From positions 6,984 through 70,983 of the forward strand of contig CADADE010000001.1 in the NCBI GenBank assembly GCA_902786615.1: a stretch of DNA of 64,000 nucleotides, written 5' to 3'. The notes under the pieces are model-generated. The model ran no database searches. It was not told where the DNA came from and saw nothing but the letters and a program-made list of their open reading frames with translations. The position numbers were made by a program, and so were the translations under genes. Each line of letters begins with the position of its first letter. Within the stretch, counting starts at the first letter, position 1. The stretch is from Oscillospiraceae bacterium (lineage in GTDB: Bacteria; Bacillota_A; Clostridia; Oscillospirales; Oscillospiraceae). Shown piece after piece: positions 1 through 8,804 of this stretch.

Positions 1-171
1 TACGACTTTGAAGCTCACCGGGAGCTTGTCGGCATGCAGCCGGGGGACGTCCCCGTCACCTATGCCGATTCCGAAGCGCTCGCGCGGGACTACGGCTTTA
101 CCCCGAAAATCGGCATCCGTCAGGGACTCAGAGCCTTTGCGGAGTGGTATAAGGCGTATTATCAAGCATAA
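1..171 (+). CDS. UDP-glucuronate 4-epimerase-type NAD-dependent epimerase, C-terminal end (partial)
   Basis: The frame is open from the first base and ends at TAA 169-171, giving 56 C-terminal residues. The tail contains MQPGDVPVTYAD followed by a region rich in G-L-R-x-F-A-E-W-Y. This is the usual end of short-chain dehydrogenase/reductase epimerases such as UDP-glucuronate 4-epimerase, which make UDP-galacturonate for surface polysaccharides. The Rossmann core and the catalytic Tyr/Lys lie outside the window, so substrate is inferred only from the tail. A strong terminator follows. Confidence 0.75.
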   Translation, partial: YDFEAHRELVGMQPGDVPVTYADSEALARDYGFTPKIGIRQGLRAFAEWYKAYYQA

Positions 172-178
172 AACAGCG

Positions 179-220
179 AACACCCCCTGCCGCCCTTCAC
201 AGGCGATGCAGGGGGTGTTT
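179..220. terminator. Bidirectional intrinsic terminator
   Basis: AACACCCCCTGC (179-190) pairs perfectly with GCAGGGGGTGTT (209-220), followed by a T-rich run. It separates the convergent epimerase and SUF genes and can serve both. Confidence 0.85.
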
Positions 221-225
221 TGTGT

Positions 226-1146
226 TCAGCGCAGGAATCCGTTGATGATCTGCTCTTCGGCCTCTTCCTCGCTGAGGCCCAGGGTCATGAGCTTGATGAT
301 CTGATCCCCGGCGATTTTGCCGATGGCGGCCTCATGCACCAGGGCAGAATCCAGATCGTTGGCCTCAAGCTCCGGAATGGCGAGAACCTTGGCCTTGTCC
401 ATAATGATGGCGTCGCACTCCGTATGGCCGTTGGAAAGAGCGTTGCCCACGATGCGGGAGCGGTAAAGCTGCCAGCTCTGCTCCTTGGCGACGGAGCGGG
501 AGACCACGTCGGCGCTGGAATTTTCGCCGTTGAGCTCCACGGTGTAGCCGCTCTCGGCGCGCTGGTCGCCGTGGGTGAGCAGCCTCTCATGCACAACAAG
601 GCGCGCGTCCTTTTCAAGCTTTGCGATCGTGTCGCGCTTGGTATCATCCACGCCCTTGATCTGCACCATTTCCATCTCCACGCTGCTGCCCTCGCCGATA
701 TAGACCTCGGTGCGGGGATTCATGATGCGCTTGCCGCGACCGGTGCCCTCGCCGTAGTGCTTCTCAACGTACTTGACTTTCGCGTTTTTGCCGATAAAGA
801 AGCAGTGCACGCCGTCGTGGGCGGAGTCCTGATCACCGCAGTTGGAGATGCCGCAGCCCGCGACGATGACCACATCGCAGTCGTCGCCGATGTAGAAGTC
901 GTTATATACGACCTCCTTCAGTCCGCTTTCGGAGAGAACGACGGGGATGTGCACGCTCTCGTTTTTCGTGCCGGGCTTGATGCGGATGTCGATACCGGGC
1001 TTGTCTGTCTTGGAGCTGATTTCAATATTGGCGGTGGAGTTGCGGCCTGCGGCCTCGCCGTTGGCGCGGATGTTGTAGGCACCCTCGGGAACCTTGTGCA
1101 GGTCGGCAATTTCTGCCAGAAGCTGTTTCTGGATCTCAGTCAGCAT
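226..1146 (-). CDS. SufB/SufD-family Fe-S cluster assembly scaffold (minimal SUF/SMS type)
   Basis: 306 residues with the SufBD beta-helix signature: many short hydrophobic/acidic strands, then a conserved C-terminal block around SRSVAKEQSWQLYRSRIVG and GHTECDAII. It partners the SufC ATPase to build Fe-S clusters in the cytoplasm. It is shorter than classical SufB (about 470) and has no SufD, SufS or SufU beside it, matching the two-gene minimal SUF (SmsCB) systems of anaerobes. The start at 1146 has a GGAGG site inside the end of sufC and the genes overlap by 11 bases, so they are translationally coupled. Confidence 0.88.
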   Translation of the reverse strand: MLTEIQKQLLAEIADLHKVPEGAYNIRANGEAAGRNSTANIEISSKTDKPGIDIRIKPGTKNESVHIPVVLSESGLKEVVYNDFYIGDDCDVVIVAGCGISNCGDQDSAHDGVHCFFIGKNAKVKYVEKHYGEGTGRGKRIMNPRTEVYIGEGSSVEMEMVQIKGVDDTKRDTIAKLEKDARLVVHERLLTHGDQRAESGYTVELNGENSSADVVSRSVAKEQSWQLYRSRIVGNALSNGHTECDAIIMDKAKVLAIPELEANDLDSALVHEAAIGKIAGDQIIKLMTLGLSEEEAEEQIINGFLR

Positions 1147-1885
1147 GGTTTACGCCTCCTTCCAGGATGCGGCTGCAGGTGACGGGGACGGTGCTCTTCA
1201 TCAGCTCCGGCAGCATTTCCTCCTTGCTGCCCTGGCCGCGAACCTTGCCCTCGGCGATGAGGATAATGGAATCGGCAATTTCCAGAATACGCTCCTGATG
1301 GGAGATAATGAGAATGGAGGCATGGGAGCGCTTCTGCATGTTCTCAAAGACCTGAATGAGGCTCTGGAAGCTCCAGAGGTCGATGCCTGCCTCCGGTTCG
1401 TCAAAGACGGAGAGAGTGGTGCCGCGGGCGAGAACGGTGGCGATCTCGATGCGCTTCATCTCGCCGCCGGAGAGACTCGCGTTGACCTCGCGGTTAATAT
1501 AGTCGCGGGCGCAGAGGCCGACAGCGGAGAGGTACTCGCAGGCGTCGCCGACGCTGAGCTTGGGATTGCCGGAGGCAAGGCGCAGCAAATCGACCACGTG
1601 GATGCCCTTGAAGCGCACGGGCTGCTGCAGGGCAAAGCTGATGCCAAGCCTGGCGCGCTCCGTGATGCCGAGGTCGGTGATGTCCTGACCGTCGAGCAGG
1701 ATGCGGCCGGCATTGGGCTTTTCGATGCCCATGATGAGACGGGCCAGGGTGGACTTGCCGCCGCCGTTGGGGCCGGTGATGACGACAAACTTTTCATCCG
1801 GGACGACAAAGCTTACATCCTTGATGATCTCCTTGGTGCTGTCCTCGTTTTCAACACCAAAGCTGATATTTTTTAATTCAAGCAT
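1136..1885 (-). CDS. sufC: SufC, ABC-type ATPase of the SUF Fe-S assembly system
   Basis: 249 residues, the usual SufC length. Walker A is GPNGGGKS (about 38-45), the ABC signature LSGGE (138-142) and Walker B FDEPEAGID (160-168). The variant signature followed by MKRIEIA and the EPEAGID switch are typical of SufC rather than transporters. It drives conformational change in the SufBD scaffold. It is first in the two-gene operon, with a promoter at 1931-1958. Confidence 0.93.
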   Translation of the reverse strand: MLELKNISFGVENEDSTKEIIKDVSFVVPDEKFVVITGPNGGGKSTLARLIMGIEKPNAGRILLDGQDITDLGITERARLGISFALQQPVRFKGIHVVDLLRLASGNPKLSVGDACEYLSAVGLCARDYINREVNASLSGGEMKRIEIATVLARGTTLSVFDEPEAGIDLWSFQSLIQVFENMQKRSHASILIISHQERILEIADSIILIAEGKVRGQGSKEEMLPELMKSTVPVTCSRILEGGVNHAD

Positions 1886-1930
1886 ATGGATTCAAAACCC
1901 TTTCTGGCGAATAATACATGACGTGAAGGT

Positions 1931-1958
1931 ATTATATCAGATTTTGCGGAAAGTACAA
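1931..1958 (-). promoter_or_regulatory. Predicted sigma-A promoter of sufC operon
   Basis: On the minus strand TTGTAC (1953-1958), a 16-base spacer and TATAAT (1931-1936) lie about 45 bases upstream of the sufC start. Confidence 0.6.
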
Positions 1959-1964
1959 GTGGGA

Positions 1965-3302
1965 TTAACCCTTCGCGGTGGTCAGATACAGGGTGTATTC
2001 CACCCCGTCGCCCGGATAGGCATAGGGCCGGGTATAGCCCTCGTTCATATAAATGGTGTAGTCACCCCAGCGGGCCTCCCAGGGGAGGTATTCCCAGTCG
2101 AGCGGGACGCTCACGGTCTCATGGCGGACATGGGGTTCGCCGTCGTACCAGTCCTCCCACACGAGCCTGATGCTGCGCATCGGTCCGTCCCAGCTGTCCA
2201 GATATTTGGCTTCGGGCGGCGTCTCACCGTAGGTGAAGCTTGTCACGATGGTTTCGCCGTTTTCGGCGCTCTGGCTGCGCGACTCCCGCAGGAGCAGCAG
2301 ACCCCGGTCGATGGCCACCTCCTCGCTCCAATCGCCGGTGAAGTCCATGCGCGTGCGGATGAGATCGCCGTCAACGCCCTCGAGATTCACAACGGACGCA
2401 CCGAAGACGTAATTGGAAAGAAAGGCGTCCCGGGCGTCGTCGTCACCGCTGGCCTCGTCAAAGCCGGAAATGCGGGGGCGCAGCTTCCCGTCCTCGCCCG
2501 GCTCATAGCGAAACCAGCACCCGCGGTATTCTCCCTCGGCGTAGTCCGTGCCGGTGCGCAGGATGCAGAGGCTGCCGTTTCGCCGGAAGATCCAGGTGGG
2601 CATTACATCCTTCACATTGTTTCGGACTTTGACGCTGTCGTACAGGGAGAAGACGTTTTTCAGAGAGTTTGCCGCAAGCAGAGCATCCCAGTCAAAATCC
2701 AGCTTCGGGTCCATCTGCGGGCCGGGGATGGGCGCGCTCGCGCTTTGCAGCGCGTAGGCAAAATCGCTCTCCTCGTCGGGATTGGCGGCAAAGCGCAGGA
2801 TGTACTGTCTGTCGCTCACGGAGTTGACGGCAAAGTGCTGCCGCAGGGTCACGACGGCTTCAGGCGGCTGCGGCGCGTCAAGCAGGTATTCCAGGGTTTG
2901 GCCCAAAAGATCCCCCATGCGCGTCTTCTTCGGCGCAAAATCATAGAACACATCGTCGGCAGCGCGCAGAATACGCACGCCGGTGGATTCCAGCCACTCC
3001 GGCGCGGCGGCGTCCGCGGTGCTGCCAAGTGCGCGCTGAAAGTCCCGCACCTGGGTCTCGCTCACAAGGTCGAGCCCCTCCGTCTGCCAGAGCCAGGCGG
3101 CCCACCAGCCGGCGGCCTCCCAGAGAAAATAGGCGTCGTCAAGCGCGATGTCGTTATAATACCCATCGTCATAGCAGGTCATGGCGACGGCGAAGGCCTG
3201 AGCCTCGATCTTGTCGGCGTAGGTCGGTTCGTCCGCGAAAGCGCCGCCGGGGAGGCCGAGCAGCAGGACAGCCGCCAGAAGAAGAGAAAGCGCTCTTTTC
3301 AT
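1965..3302 (-). CDS. Secreted protein of unknown function
   Basis: 445 residues. A classical signal peptide (MKR, then a Leu/Ala-rich core to residue 23, AFA|DE cut) predicts export. No lipobox Cys follows, so it should be released or wall-retained. The mature part is acidic, Trp/Tyr-rich and has several short beta-like segments. I recognise no catalytic motif. It is a single gene, divergent from 3384, with TAA directly after the last residues at 1965. It resembles the many anonymous exported proteins of gut Clostridia; no function is assigned. Confidence 0.7.
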   Translation of the reverse strand: MKRALSLLLAAVLLLGLPGGAFADEPTYADKIEAQAFAVAMTCYDDGYYNDIALDDAYFLWEAAGWWAAWLWQTEGLDLVSETQVRDFQRALGSTADAAAPEWLESTGVRILRAADDVFYDFAPKKTRMGDLLGQTLEYLLDAPQPPEAVVTLRQHFAVNSVSDRQYILRFAANPDEESDFAYALQSASAPIPGPQMDPKLDFDWDALLAANSLKNVFSLYDSVKVRNNVKDVMPTWIFRRNGSLCILRTGTDYAEGEYRGCWFRYEPGEDGKLRPRISGFDEASGDDDARDAFLSNYVFGASVVNLEGVDGDLIRTRMDFTGDWSEEVAIDRGLLLLRESRSQSAENGETIVTSFTYGETPPEAKYLDSWDGPMRSIRLVWEDWYDGEPHVRHETVSVPLDWEYLPWEARWGDYTIYMNEGYTRPYAYPGDGVEYTLYLTTAKG

Positions 3303-3324
3303 GGGGAAGGTCTCCTTTCAATGA

Positions 3325-3353
3325 TTGAAGTCGTTTCGGAACTATGGTAGAAT
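3325..3353 (+). promoter_or_regulatory. Predicted promoter of the 3384 membrane protein
   Basis: TTGAAG (3325-3330), 17-base spacer, TAGAAT (3348-3353), about 30 bases before the start codon. Confidence 0.55.
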
Positions 3354-3383
3354 AGAAGAAAAACAGAGAAGGAGCGGAGAACC

Positions 3384-4226
3384 ATGAACAAACCCGTTAC
3401 AAAAGCCGCAATTTGCCTTGCGCTGATCGTCATTGCTGTCGTCTCGTTCTTCCCGATCGCGCAGAGATACACTTCCCCCGAGCGGTACACGGACTATGTC
3501 GCGTCCATCGACGAGAAGACCGAGACCGTGCTGAAGCTGATGGCGGCCTCCACCGTGACCTCTGCGGGCATTACGGCCATCCCGGGGGATACCGCCACGC
3601 CCATCGCCGAGAAGCTGGCGGATTTCTCGGAGTATTTTCTCCTGATCCTCTGCGTACTCTATGCGGAGAAGTATCTGCTCACCATCATCCCCTACGGGGT
3701 GTTCAAGGGCCTTATTCCGCTCACATGCGCGCTTTTTGTCGCGGGGCGGATCTGGAATCCGCGCCTTTTGGACAAACAGGGCTTCAAGCTGCTGCTGATC
3801 GGGATTGCGCTGCTGCTGGTCATCCCGCTGAGCGTGCGCACCTCCGACATGATTTACAACACTTATAAGGAGTCCATCGACAGCACACTCGCATCGGCGG
3901 AGGCCCTGACCGATGAGACGACGGAGCTCTCTGAGGCGCAGCAGGACCCGAACGTGCTCAACCGTCTGCTGAACCGTCTTTCCGAGACAACGGGCGGCAT
4001 GGTAGAGAAAGCCTCGAGCATCCTCAACCGCTTTGTCGAGACGCTCGCGGTGATGATCGTGACCTCCTGCCTGATCCCGATTCTGGTGCTGCTGTTCTTC
4101 TTCTGGGTGATCAAGCAGCTCACGGGCGTTGACTTACGGGACTATTCTCTCCGCAGGGGCCACAGAGCGCCCGACAGAGGGGAAGAGCGCCGCCGTGAGG
4201 ATCAGGAGCAGCGCAGCAGCATCTGA
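3384..4226 (+). CDS. Multi-pass membrane protein of unknown function
   Basis: 280 residues. Hydrophobic segments at about 8-26, 84-103, 105-122, 135-152 and 218-242 suggest five membrane spans. An extracytoplasmic loop rich in Thr/Glu/Ser separates the last two (about 158-215). The C-terminus is a highly charged Arg/Glu tail of about 30 residues. The ribosome site GAGAAGGAGCGG precedes ATG 3384. No family is recognised. Its last 25 bases overlap the convergent msrC gene, and the odd Arg-rich tail is encoded there, so the reading frame has run into its neighbour. Confidence 0.65.
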   Translation: MNKPVTKAAICLALIVIAVVSFFPIAQRYTSPERYTDYVASIDEKTETVLKLMAASTVTSAGITAIPGDTATPIAEKLADFSEYFLLILCVLYAEKYLLTIIPYGVFKGLIPLTCALFVAGRIWNPRLLDKQGFKLLLIGIALLLVIPLSVRTSDMIYNTYKESIDSTLASAEALTDETTELSEAQQDPNVLNRLLNRLSETTGGMVEKASSILNRFVETLAVMIVTSCLIPILVLLFFFWVIKQLTGVDLRDYSLRRGHRAPDRGEERRREDQEQRSSI

Positions 4227-4660
4227 GAGAGGATCTCCGCCGCGGCCTCCAGCCCGGCCTGATCCTCCTTCGTGAAGCGCCCGGGCCAGGGACTGTCAAG
4301 GTCCAGCACGCCCACGATGGCACCGTTTACCCGCAGGGGAACCACGATCTCGGAGTTGGAGGCGCTGTCGCAGGCGATGTGCCCGGGGAAGAGGTGCACA
4401 TCCGGCACAAGCTGGGTTTTGCCCTCCTGTACCGCCGTGCCGCACACGCCTCTGCCGACCTCGATCTCGATGCAGGCCGGCTTTCCCTGAAAGGGGCCGA
4501 GCACCAGCTTCCCGCCCTCCAAAAAGTAAAAGCCCGCCCAGTTGAGATCCTCCAGCTCCGCAAACAGCAGGGCGGAGGCGTTTGAGAGGTTCGCGATCCT
4601 GTACGGCACACCGTCCGTCAGCGCGCGCAGCTTCTCGCAGAGAATGTCATAATCCGTCAT
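4202..4660 (-). CDS. msrC: Free methionine-(R)-sulfoxide reductase, GAF-domain (fRMsr)
   Basis: 152 residues forming a single GAF domain. Cys63, Cys73 and Cys97 have the 10- and 24-residue spacing of the three redox cysteines in E. coli fRMsr (84/94/118). The motifs LGPFQGKPAC and FPGHIACDSASNSE that shape the free Met-SO pocket are intact. It reduces free L-methionine-(R)-S-oxide in the cytoplasm using thioredoxin and protects against oxidants. Monocistronic, convergent with 3384. Confidence 0.92.
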   Translation of the reverse strand: MTDYDILCEKLRALTDGVPYRIANLSNASALLFAELEDLNWAGFYFLEGGKLVLGPFQGKPACIEIEVGRGVCGTAVQEGKTQLVPDVHLFPGHIACDSASNSEIVVPLRVNGAIVGVLDLDSPWPGRFTKEDQAGLEAAAEILSQMLLRCS

Positions 4661-4759
4661 ATGACCGCCTTCTTTCCGGTATTTTCTTATGTTGAGATTT
4701 GATAACAGTATAACCCTTTCTTCCGTGTTTTTCTACATCAATCTGTAAACAGGAGCGCA

Positions 4760-5740
4760 ATGCCCATGGAAACCATACAAGGCCTTACAAACTGGCGGCT
4801 CACTGTACGGCGCGAGGGGGACGCCGTCACGATCCTGCGGGCGCTCACCTGCGATCAGAACGCGGTGCTGCCGGATACGCTCTTCGGCCTGCCGGTGACG
4901 GCGCTGTCCGACCGCGCCCTCGCCGCCGGGGCGGCGGGCGTCGAGGGGGAAGCGCTGCGTGTGCTCGGCGGCGCGGAGTCGGAGGAATGGGACAACCGGA
5001 ATATCCGCGCGCTCACCCTGCCGCGCCCGCTGGAAAGCATCGGCGACTACGCCTTTATGAATCTGCGCGCCATGCAGACGCTGCGCATTTGGGACGATTT
5101 GCGCGCGACCGGCAGCGCGACGTTTATGAACTGCCGCAGCTTTGCCAGAATTGAGCTGACGCGCACCGCGCCGACACAGGGCCCGGCGCTCTCGTCCATC
5201 GTGTGCAACCTCCAGCAGGAGCTGGACGTGACGATCGATCGCACGGACGGGAACAGCCTGCGGCTGATTTTCCCGGAATATGTGGAAAACTATACCGAGA
5301 ACACCCCGGCCCACCACTTTGAACTGAAAATCAGCGGCGGGGGCTACGCCTACCACAGCGTGTTCCGGGACAAGACTCTGTCGGTCCCGGATTTCGACGC
5401 CCTGTGGCCGGGCTATATCGCCGCCGAGCATGACGGAGACTCCGCCCTGCGCCTTGCCTATTACCGCCTGCGTTATCCTTCCGGACTCAGCGAGACAGCG
5501 CGGGAGCGCTATGCCGCTTATCTGCGCCGGAGACTGGGCCCGGCCTTCAGCTTCGCCATGGCGGAAAAGGACATGCAGGGACTGCGCCTGCTGCTGGCGC
5601 TCGGCGATCAGGAGCCGGGGACGCTGGAAGCGGCGCTCACGGAGTCACGCGAGCGCCGCCTGACCGAGGCGACCGCCCTGCTGCTTGAGACCCGCCGTGC
5701 CCGAAGCGGCGCGGGACGGGCAAAGAAATGGGAATTATAA
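4760..5740 (+). CDS. Leucine-rich-repeat (BspA-like) protein heading a VWA/MoxR gene triad
   Basis: 326 residues, no signal peptide, so probably cytoplasmic. The N-terminal half shows degenerate BspA/LRR_5-type repeats with the I-x-x-Y-A-F-M-N-L-x-A-M-x-x-L pattern (about 93-125). The C-terminal third is helical and charged (ERYAAYLRRRLG, MAEKDMQGLRLLLALGD), resembling a helical-repeat tail. Its 3' end overlaps the 5728 VWA-like frame by 13 bases, indicating an operon. Such LRR proteins often present repeats for protein binding; a substrate- or partner-recognition role for the ATPase complex is inference. Confidence 0.7.
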   Translation: MPMETIQGLTNWRLTVRREGDAVTILRALTCDQNAVLPDTLFGLPVTALSDRALAAGAAGVEGEALRVLGGAESEEWDNRNIRALTLPRPLESIGDYAFMNLRAMQTLRIWDDLRATGSATFMNCRSFARIELTRTAPTQGPALSSIVCNLQQELDVTIDRTDGNSLRLIFPEYVENYTENTPAHHFELKISGGGYAYHSVFRDKTLSVPDFDALWPGYIAAEHDGDSALRLAYYRLRYPSGLSETARERYAAYLRRRLGPAFSFAMAEKDMQGLRLLLALGDQEPGTLEAALTESRERRLTEATALLLETRRARSGAGRAKKWEL

Positions 5741-7101
5741 GCATGGAAAACACGCAAAATCTGTCCGCTGTCGGGATGGAGATCCTGGCCGCCGGACGCA
5801 ATCAGCTCTGCCTTGCCCTGCCGTATATGAGCGGGGCGCTCTGCGCGCTGACCCCCGAAGCGGGGGATACCGTCACCACGAGCGCCGCGACGGACGGGGA
5901 GACGCTCTATTATAACGCGGCCTTTCTTGCCTCAGGCTTTCTCAAGAGCGAGCGCTTTTCGCCCCGCCTGCAGCTCCATATGGTGCTGCACTGTCTGTTT
6001 CGCCACCTTGCCAAGCGGCGGGGGCGGGACGCGGGACTCTGGGACCTGGCCTGCGACGCCGCCGTGGAGAGCGTGATCGACGCCCTGCCCTATGCCTGCC
6101 TCCGGGAGCGGAGCGTCCCCGCGCGGGAGATGTTCCTCTCCGAGTGCCGCCGGGAGATGAAGGTCCTGAGCGCCGAGGGCGTCTATCGCATGCTCCTGCG
6201 CGCGCGTCTCCCGGAATACCGCGTTGCGAGTCTCCAGCGCCTTTTCGCCATGGACGATCACGGCCTGTGGGACCCGGAGGAAAAGCGGGACAAGGAGCGC
6301 AGCGAGCGCCAGGATCAGCGCTGGCAGGAGGAGGCCTCCAAGGCGCAGACCGCGCTGGACAGCCTTGTGTCCGAAAAGGGCGCGGGCGGCGAGAACGTGA
6401 TGGAGCAGCTCTCCATCGCCGCGCGGGACGATGTGGATTACCGCAAGTTCCTGCGCCGCTTCGCTGCGCCCCGCGAGATCATGCGCGCCGATCCGGACGC
6501 CTTTGATTACGTCTTTTACACCTACGGCCTGCGGCATTACGGCAATATGCCCCTCATTGAGCCGCCCGAGACGCGGGAGGAGCGGCGCATTGAGGATTTC
6601 GTCATCGCCATTGACACCTCCATGTCCACCTCCGGCACCCTGGTGCGCGAATTCCTGGCAAGCACCTATGCCATCCTGCGCTCCACGGACAGCTTCACCC
6701 GAAGGCTGAACATCCATATTTTGCAATGCGACGATCAGCTTCGTTCGGATCAGAAAATCGAGAGCCTGGACGCGCTGCGGCGCTATATGGAGAACCTGCC
6801 CCTCTCAGGCGGCAGCGCCACGGACTTTCGACCGGTGTTCGAGCATGTGGACAAGCTCGTCGCGGCGGGCAGCTTCTCAAATCTCCGCGGGCTTTTGTAT
6901 TTCACCGACGGCATGGGCGTCTACCCGACAAAGCGCCCGGGCTATGAGGTGGCCTTTGTCCTCCTGGAGGAGCCGCCCCTGTCCGTGAAAATGCCGCCCT
7001 GGGCCATCCGCATCATGCCGTCTCTCCCCTGGAAAAAGCAGCGGGAGAGCTTCGACGAATTCTGGCAGGAAGAGGTTCTGGCCGAACTGCCTGAGCTGTA
7101 A
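5728..7101 (+). CDS. VWA-like domain protein (DUF2201 / putative metallopeptidase family)
   Basis: 457 residues from ATG 5728. An internal ATG at 5743, with GGGA upstream, is an alternative start. The N-terminal domain has LHMVLHCLFRHLA, where this family usually has an HExxH-like metal motif; the Glu is Met here, so peptidase activity is doubtful. The C-terminal VWA domain has a MIDAS motif DTSMS (D296, S298, S300) and a later SGGSATDFRP loop. Together with the downstream MoxR ATPase it forms the common MoxR-VWA pair, thought to act as chaperone/remodelling machines. Middle region (about 190-215) is a charged coiled coil. Confidence 0.82.
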   Translation: MGIISMENTQNLSAVGMEILAAGRNQLCLALPYMSGALCALTPEAGDTVTTSAATDGETLYYNAAFLASGFLKSERFSPRLQLHMVLHCLFRHLAKRRGRDAGLWDLACDAAVESVIDALPYACLRERSVPAREMFLSECRREMKVLSAEGVYRMLLRARLPEYRVASLQRLFAMDDHGLWDPEEKRDKERSERQDQRWQEEASKAQTALDSLVSEKGAGGENVMEQLSIAARDDVDYRKFLRRFAAPREIMRADPDAFDYVFYTYGLRHYGNMPLIEPPETREERRIEDFVIAIDTSMSTSGTLVREFLASTYAILRSTDSFTRRLNIHILQCDDQLRSDQKIESLDALRRYMENLPLSGGSATDFRPVFEHVDKLVAAGSFSNLRGLLYFTDGMGVYPTKRPGYEVAFVLLEEPPLSVKMPPWAIRIMPSLPWKKQRESFDEFWQEEVLAELPEL

Positions 7102-7107
7102 CCTGAA

Positions 7108-7200
7108 CCTCCCTTTGAAAAAAGGGAGGGGGAGGGCTTGCGGTGGAGGGATCGATCCCTCAGTCAGCTTTGCTGACAGCTCCCTTTCGCAAAGGGAGCT
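7108..7200. repeat. REP-like intergenic element with four consecutive hairpins
   Basis: Four inverted repeats follow one another. CCTCCCTTT/AAAGGGAGG is at 7108-7129. The perfect palindrome GAGGGATCGATCCCTC is at 7146-7161. GTCAGC/GCTGAC is at 7163-7177. AGCTCCCTTT/AAAGGGAGCT is at 7178-7200. This resembles the short dispersed intergenic repeats of Oscillospiraceae. It sits inside the triad operon between the VWA-like and MoxR genes. Confidence 0.7.
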
Positions 7201-7226
7201 AATAGCGTTTTTGCGAGGTAATACAT

Positions 7227-8720
7227 ATGAATATTAAACAAGCAAAGGAACAGATCCGCAACACCCTGCGCGCCTATCTCACGCGGGACGCGCTGGGCAA
7301 TTACCGCATCCCTGCCGTGCGCCAGCGCCCGGTGCTGCTGATGGGCCCGCCGGGTATCGGCAAGACCCAGATCATGGAGCAGATCGCCGCAGAGGAGAAC
7401 GTGGGCCTCGTGTCCTATACCATCACGCACCATACCCGCCAGAGCGCGATCGGCCTGCCCTTTATCGAAAAGCGCGTTTACGGCGGGGTGGAGCACACCG
7501 TCACCGAGTACACGATGAGCGAGATCCTGGGCTCGGTGTACGCGCTGACCGAGAAGACCGGGATCCGGGAGGGCATCCTCTTTCTTGACGAAATCAACTG
7601 CGTGTCTGAGACCCTGGCGCCCATGATGCTGCAATTTTTACAGTGCAAGACCTTCGGAAACCAGAAGCTGCCGGAGGGCTGGCTCATCGTCGCGGCGGGC
7701 AATCCCCCGGAGTATAACCGTTCCGTGCGCGATTTCGACGTGGTCACGCTGGATCGCGTCAAGCGCATCACGGTGGAGGAGGACTTCGCGGTCTGGAAGG
7801 AATACGCCCTGCGCAAGGGCCTGCACGGCGCGGTGATCTCTTATCTTGATCTCAAGAAGGAAAACTTCTACCGCATCGAAAACAGCCCCGAGGGGATGCA
7901 GTTTGCCACCGCGCGCGGCTGGGAGGATCTGAGCGAGATCCTCTATGCCTACGAGGCGCTGGGCATCGTGCCGGATATGGAGCTTGCGGTGCAATATATC
8001 CAGATGCCCGCGGTCGCACGGGACTTCCAGAATTACTACGCGCTCTATAACAAATATCGCCAGGTCTATCATATCGACGATATCCTGCACGGGCGCATGC
8101 CGAAGGTGACGCTCTCGGAGTTCGCCGCCGCGCCCTTTGACGAAAAGCTTGCGGTTATGGGGCTGCTGCTGTCCCGCCTTTCCGAAGCCGCCCGGGAGAC
8201 CCGGAGGCAGGACGCGCTGTGCGCGGCGCTCCATGACACGATCCAGGGCGTGAAGGCCGCGCTGCCCAAAGCCCCGGCCGATACCCTGCAGGAGATCCTG
8301 GCCACCCGCCGCGCGACCCTCAAGCGGGCGGCCGACGCGGGCCAGGACGACCGGGAGCAGAAAAATCAGCGCCAGGCGGAGATCAACAAGCTCGAGGTTT
8401 TTGTCAAGGCTCTGGACGCAGAGCAGGACGGCGGCGCCCAGATGGACACGCTGCGTGCTCTCTTCGGCGCCGAGACGGAAAAGCACGCGCAGCTTGGCGC
8501 CGAGACCGGCGGCATGTTCGACAGCGCTTTCCGCTTTCTGGAAGAGGCGGTCGGCCCCGGACAGGAGCTGGTGCTCTTCGTCACGGAGATCACCGCGGGC
8601 TATGACAGCTCCTGGTTCGTGGGCGAATTCGGCTGTGACGCCTATTTCCGCAACAACCGGGATCTGCTCTTCGATGAAACGCGTCAGAGCATTCTGGATA
8701 AACTTTCTGCTCGCGGATAA
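7227..8720 (+). CDS. MoxR-type AAA+ ATPase
   Basis: 497 residues. Walker A GPPGIGKT (40-47), Walker B GILFLDEIN (116-124, D121/E122) and sensor 1 around VAAGNPPEYN are intact. The C-terminal 200 residues are helical and Gln/Glu-rich (about 375-395), typical of extended MoxR/RavA-like proteins. It should hydrolyse ATP to remodel partners displayed by the VWA protein encoded upstream. It is last of the LRR-VWA-MoxR set, separated from the VWA gene by a 93-base hairpin-rich repeat that may act on mRNA stability. Start at ATG 7227 after GCGAGGTAATAC, a modest ribosome site. Confidence 0.9.
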   Translation: MNIKQAKEQIRNTLRAYLTRDALGNYRIPAVRQRPVLLMGPPGIGKTQIMEQIAAEENVGLVSYTITHHTRQSAIGLPFIEKRVYGGVEHTVTEYTMSEILGSVYALTEKTGIREGILFLDEINCVSETLAPMMLQFLQCKTFGNQKLPEGWLIVAAGNPPEYNRSVRDFDVVTLDRVKRITVEEDFAVWKEYALRKGLHGAVISYLDLKKENFYRIENSPEGMQFATARGWEDLSEILYAYEALGIVPDMELAVQYIQMPAVARDFQNYYALYNKYRQVYHIDDILHGRMPKVTLSEFAAAPFDEKLAVMGLLLSRLSEAARETRRQDALCAALHDTIQGVKAALPKAPADTLQEILATRRATLKRAADAGQDDREQKNQRQAEINKLEVFVKALDAEQDGGAQMDTLRALFGAETEKHAQLGAETGGMFDSAFRFLEEAVGPGQELVLFVTEITAGYDSSWFVGEFGCDAYFRNNRDLLFDETRQSILDKLSARG

Positions 8721-8739
8721 GGCGGCATGGAAAAAACTA

Positions 8740-8768
8740 TTCCTTTTTGCTGAAAAAATGTATATAAT
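8740..8768 (+). promoter_or_regulatory. Possible promoter of the polysaccharide deacetylase gene
   Basis: TATAAT (8763-8768) with a weak TTCCTT (8740-8745) 17 bases upstream, 37 bases before the start codon. Confidence 0.4.
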
Positions 8769-8804
8769 ATTTTCAGCGATTACGTTTAAGGAAAAGGAAA
8801 AGGC

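Noticed and set aside
220..1182. Long open frames opposite the suf genes and many other minus/plus frames opposite real genes (for example 1701-3350, 7638-10403, 40544-43246)
   Set aside because: They are mirror frames of well-recognised genes in high-G+C DNA, with repetitive His/Asp/Gly or Arg/Ser composition and no ribosome site.
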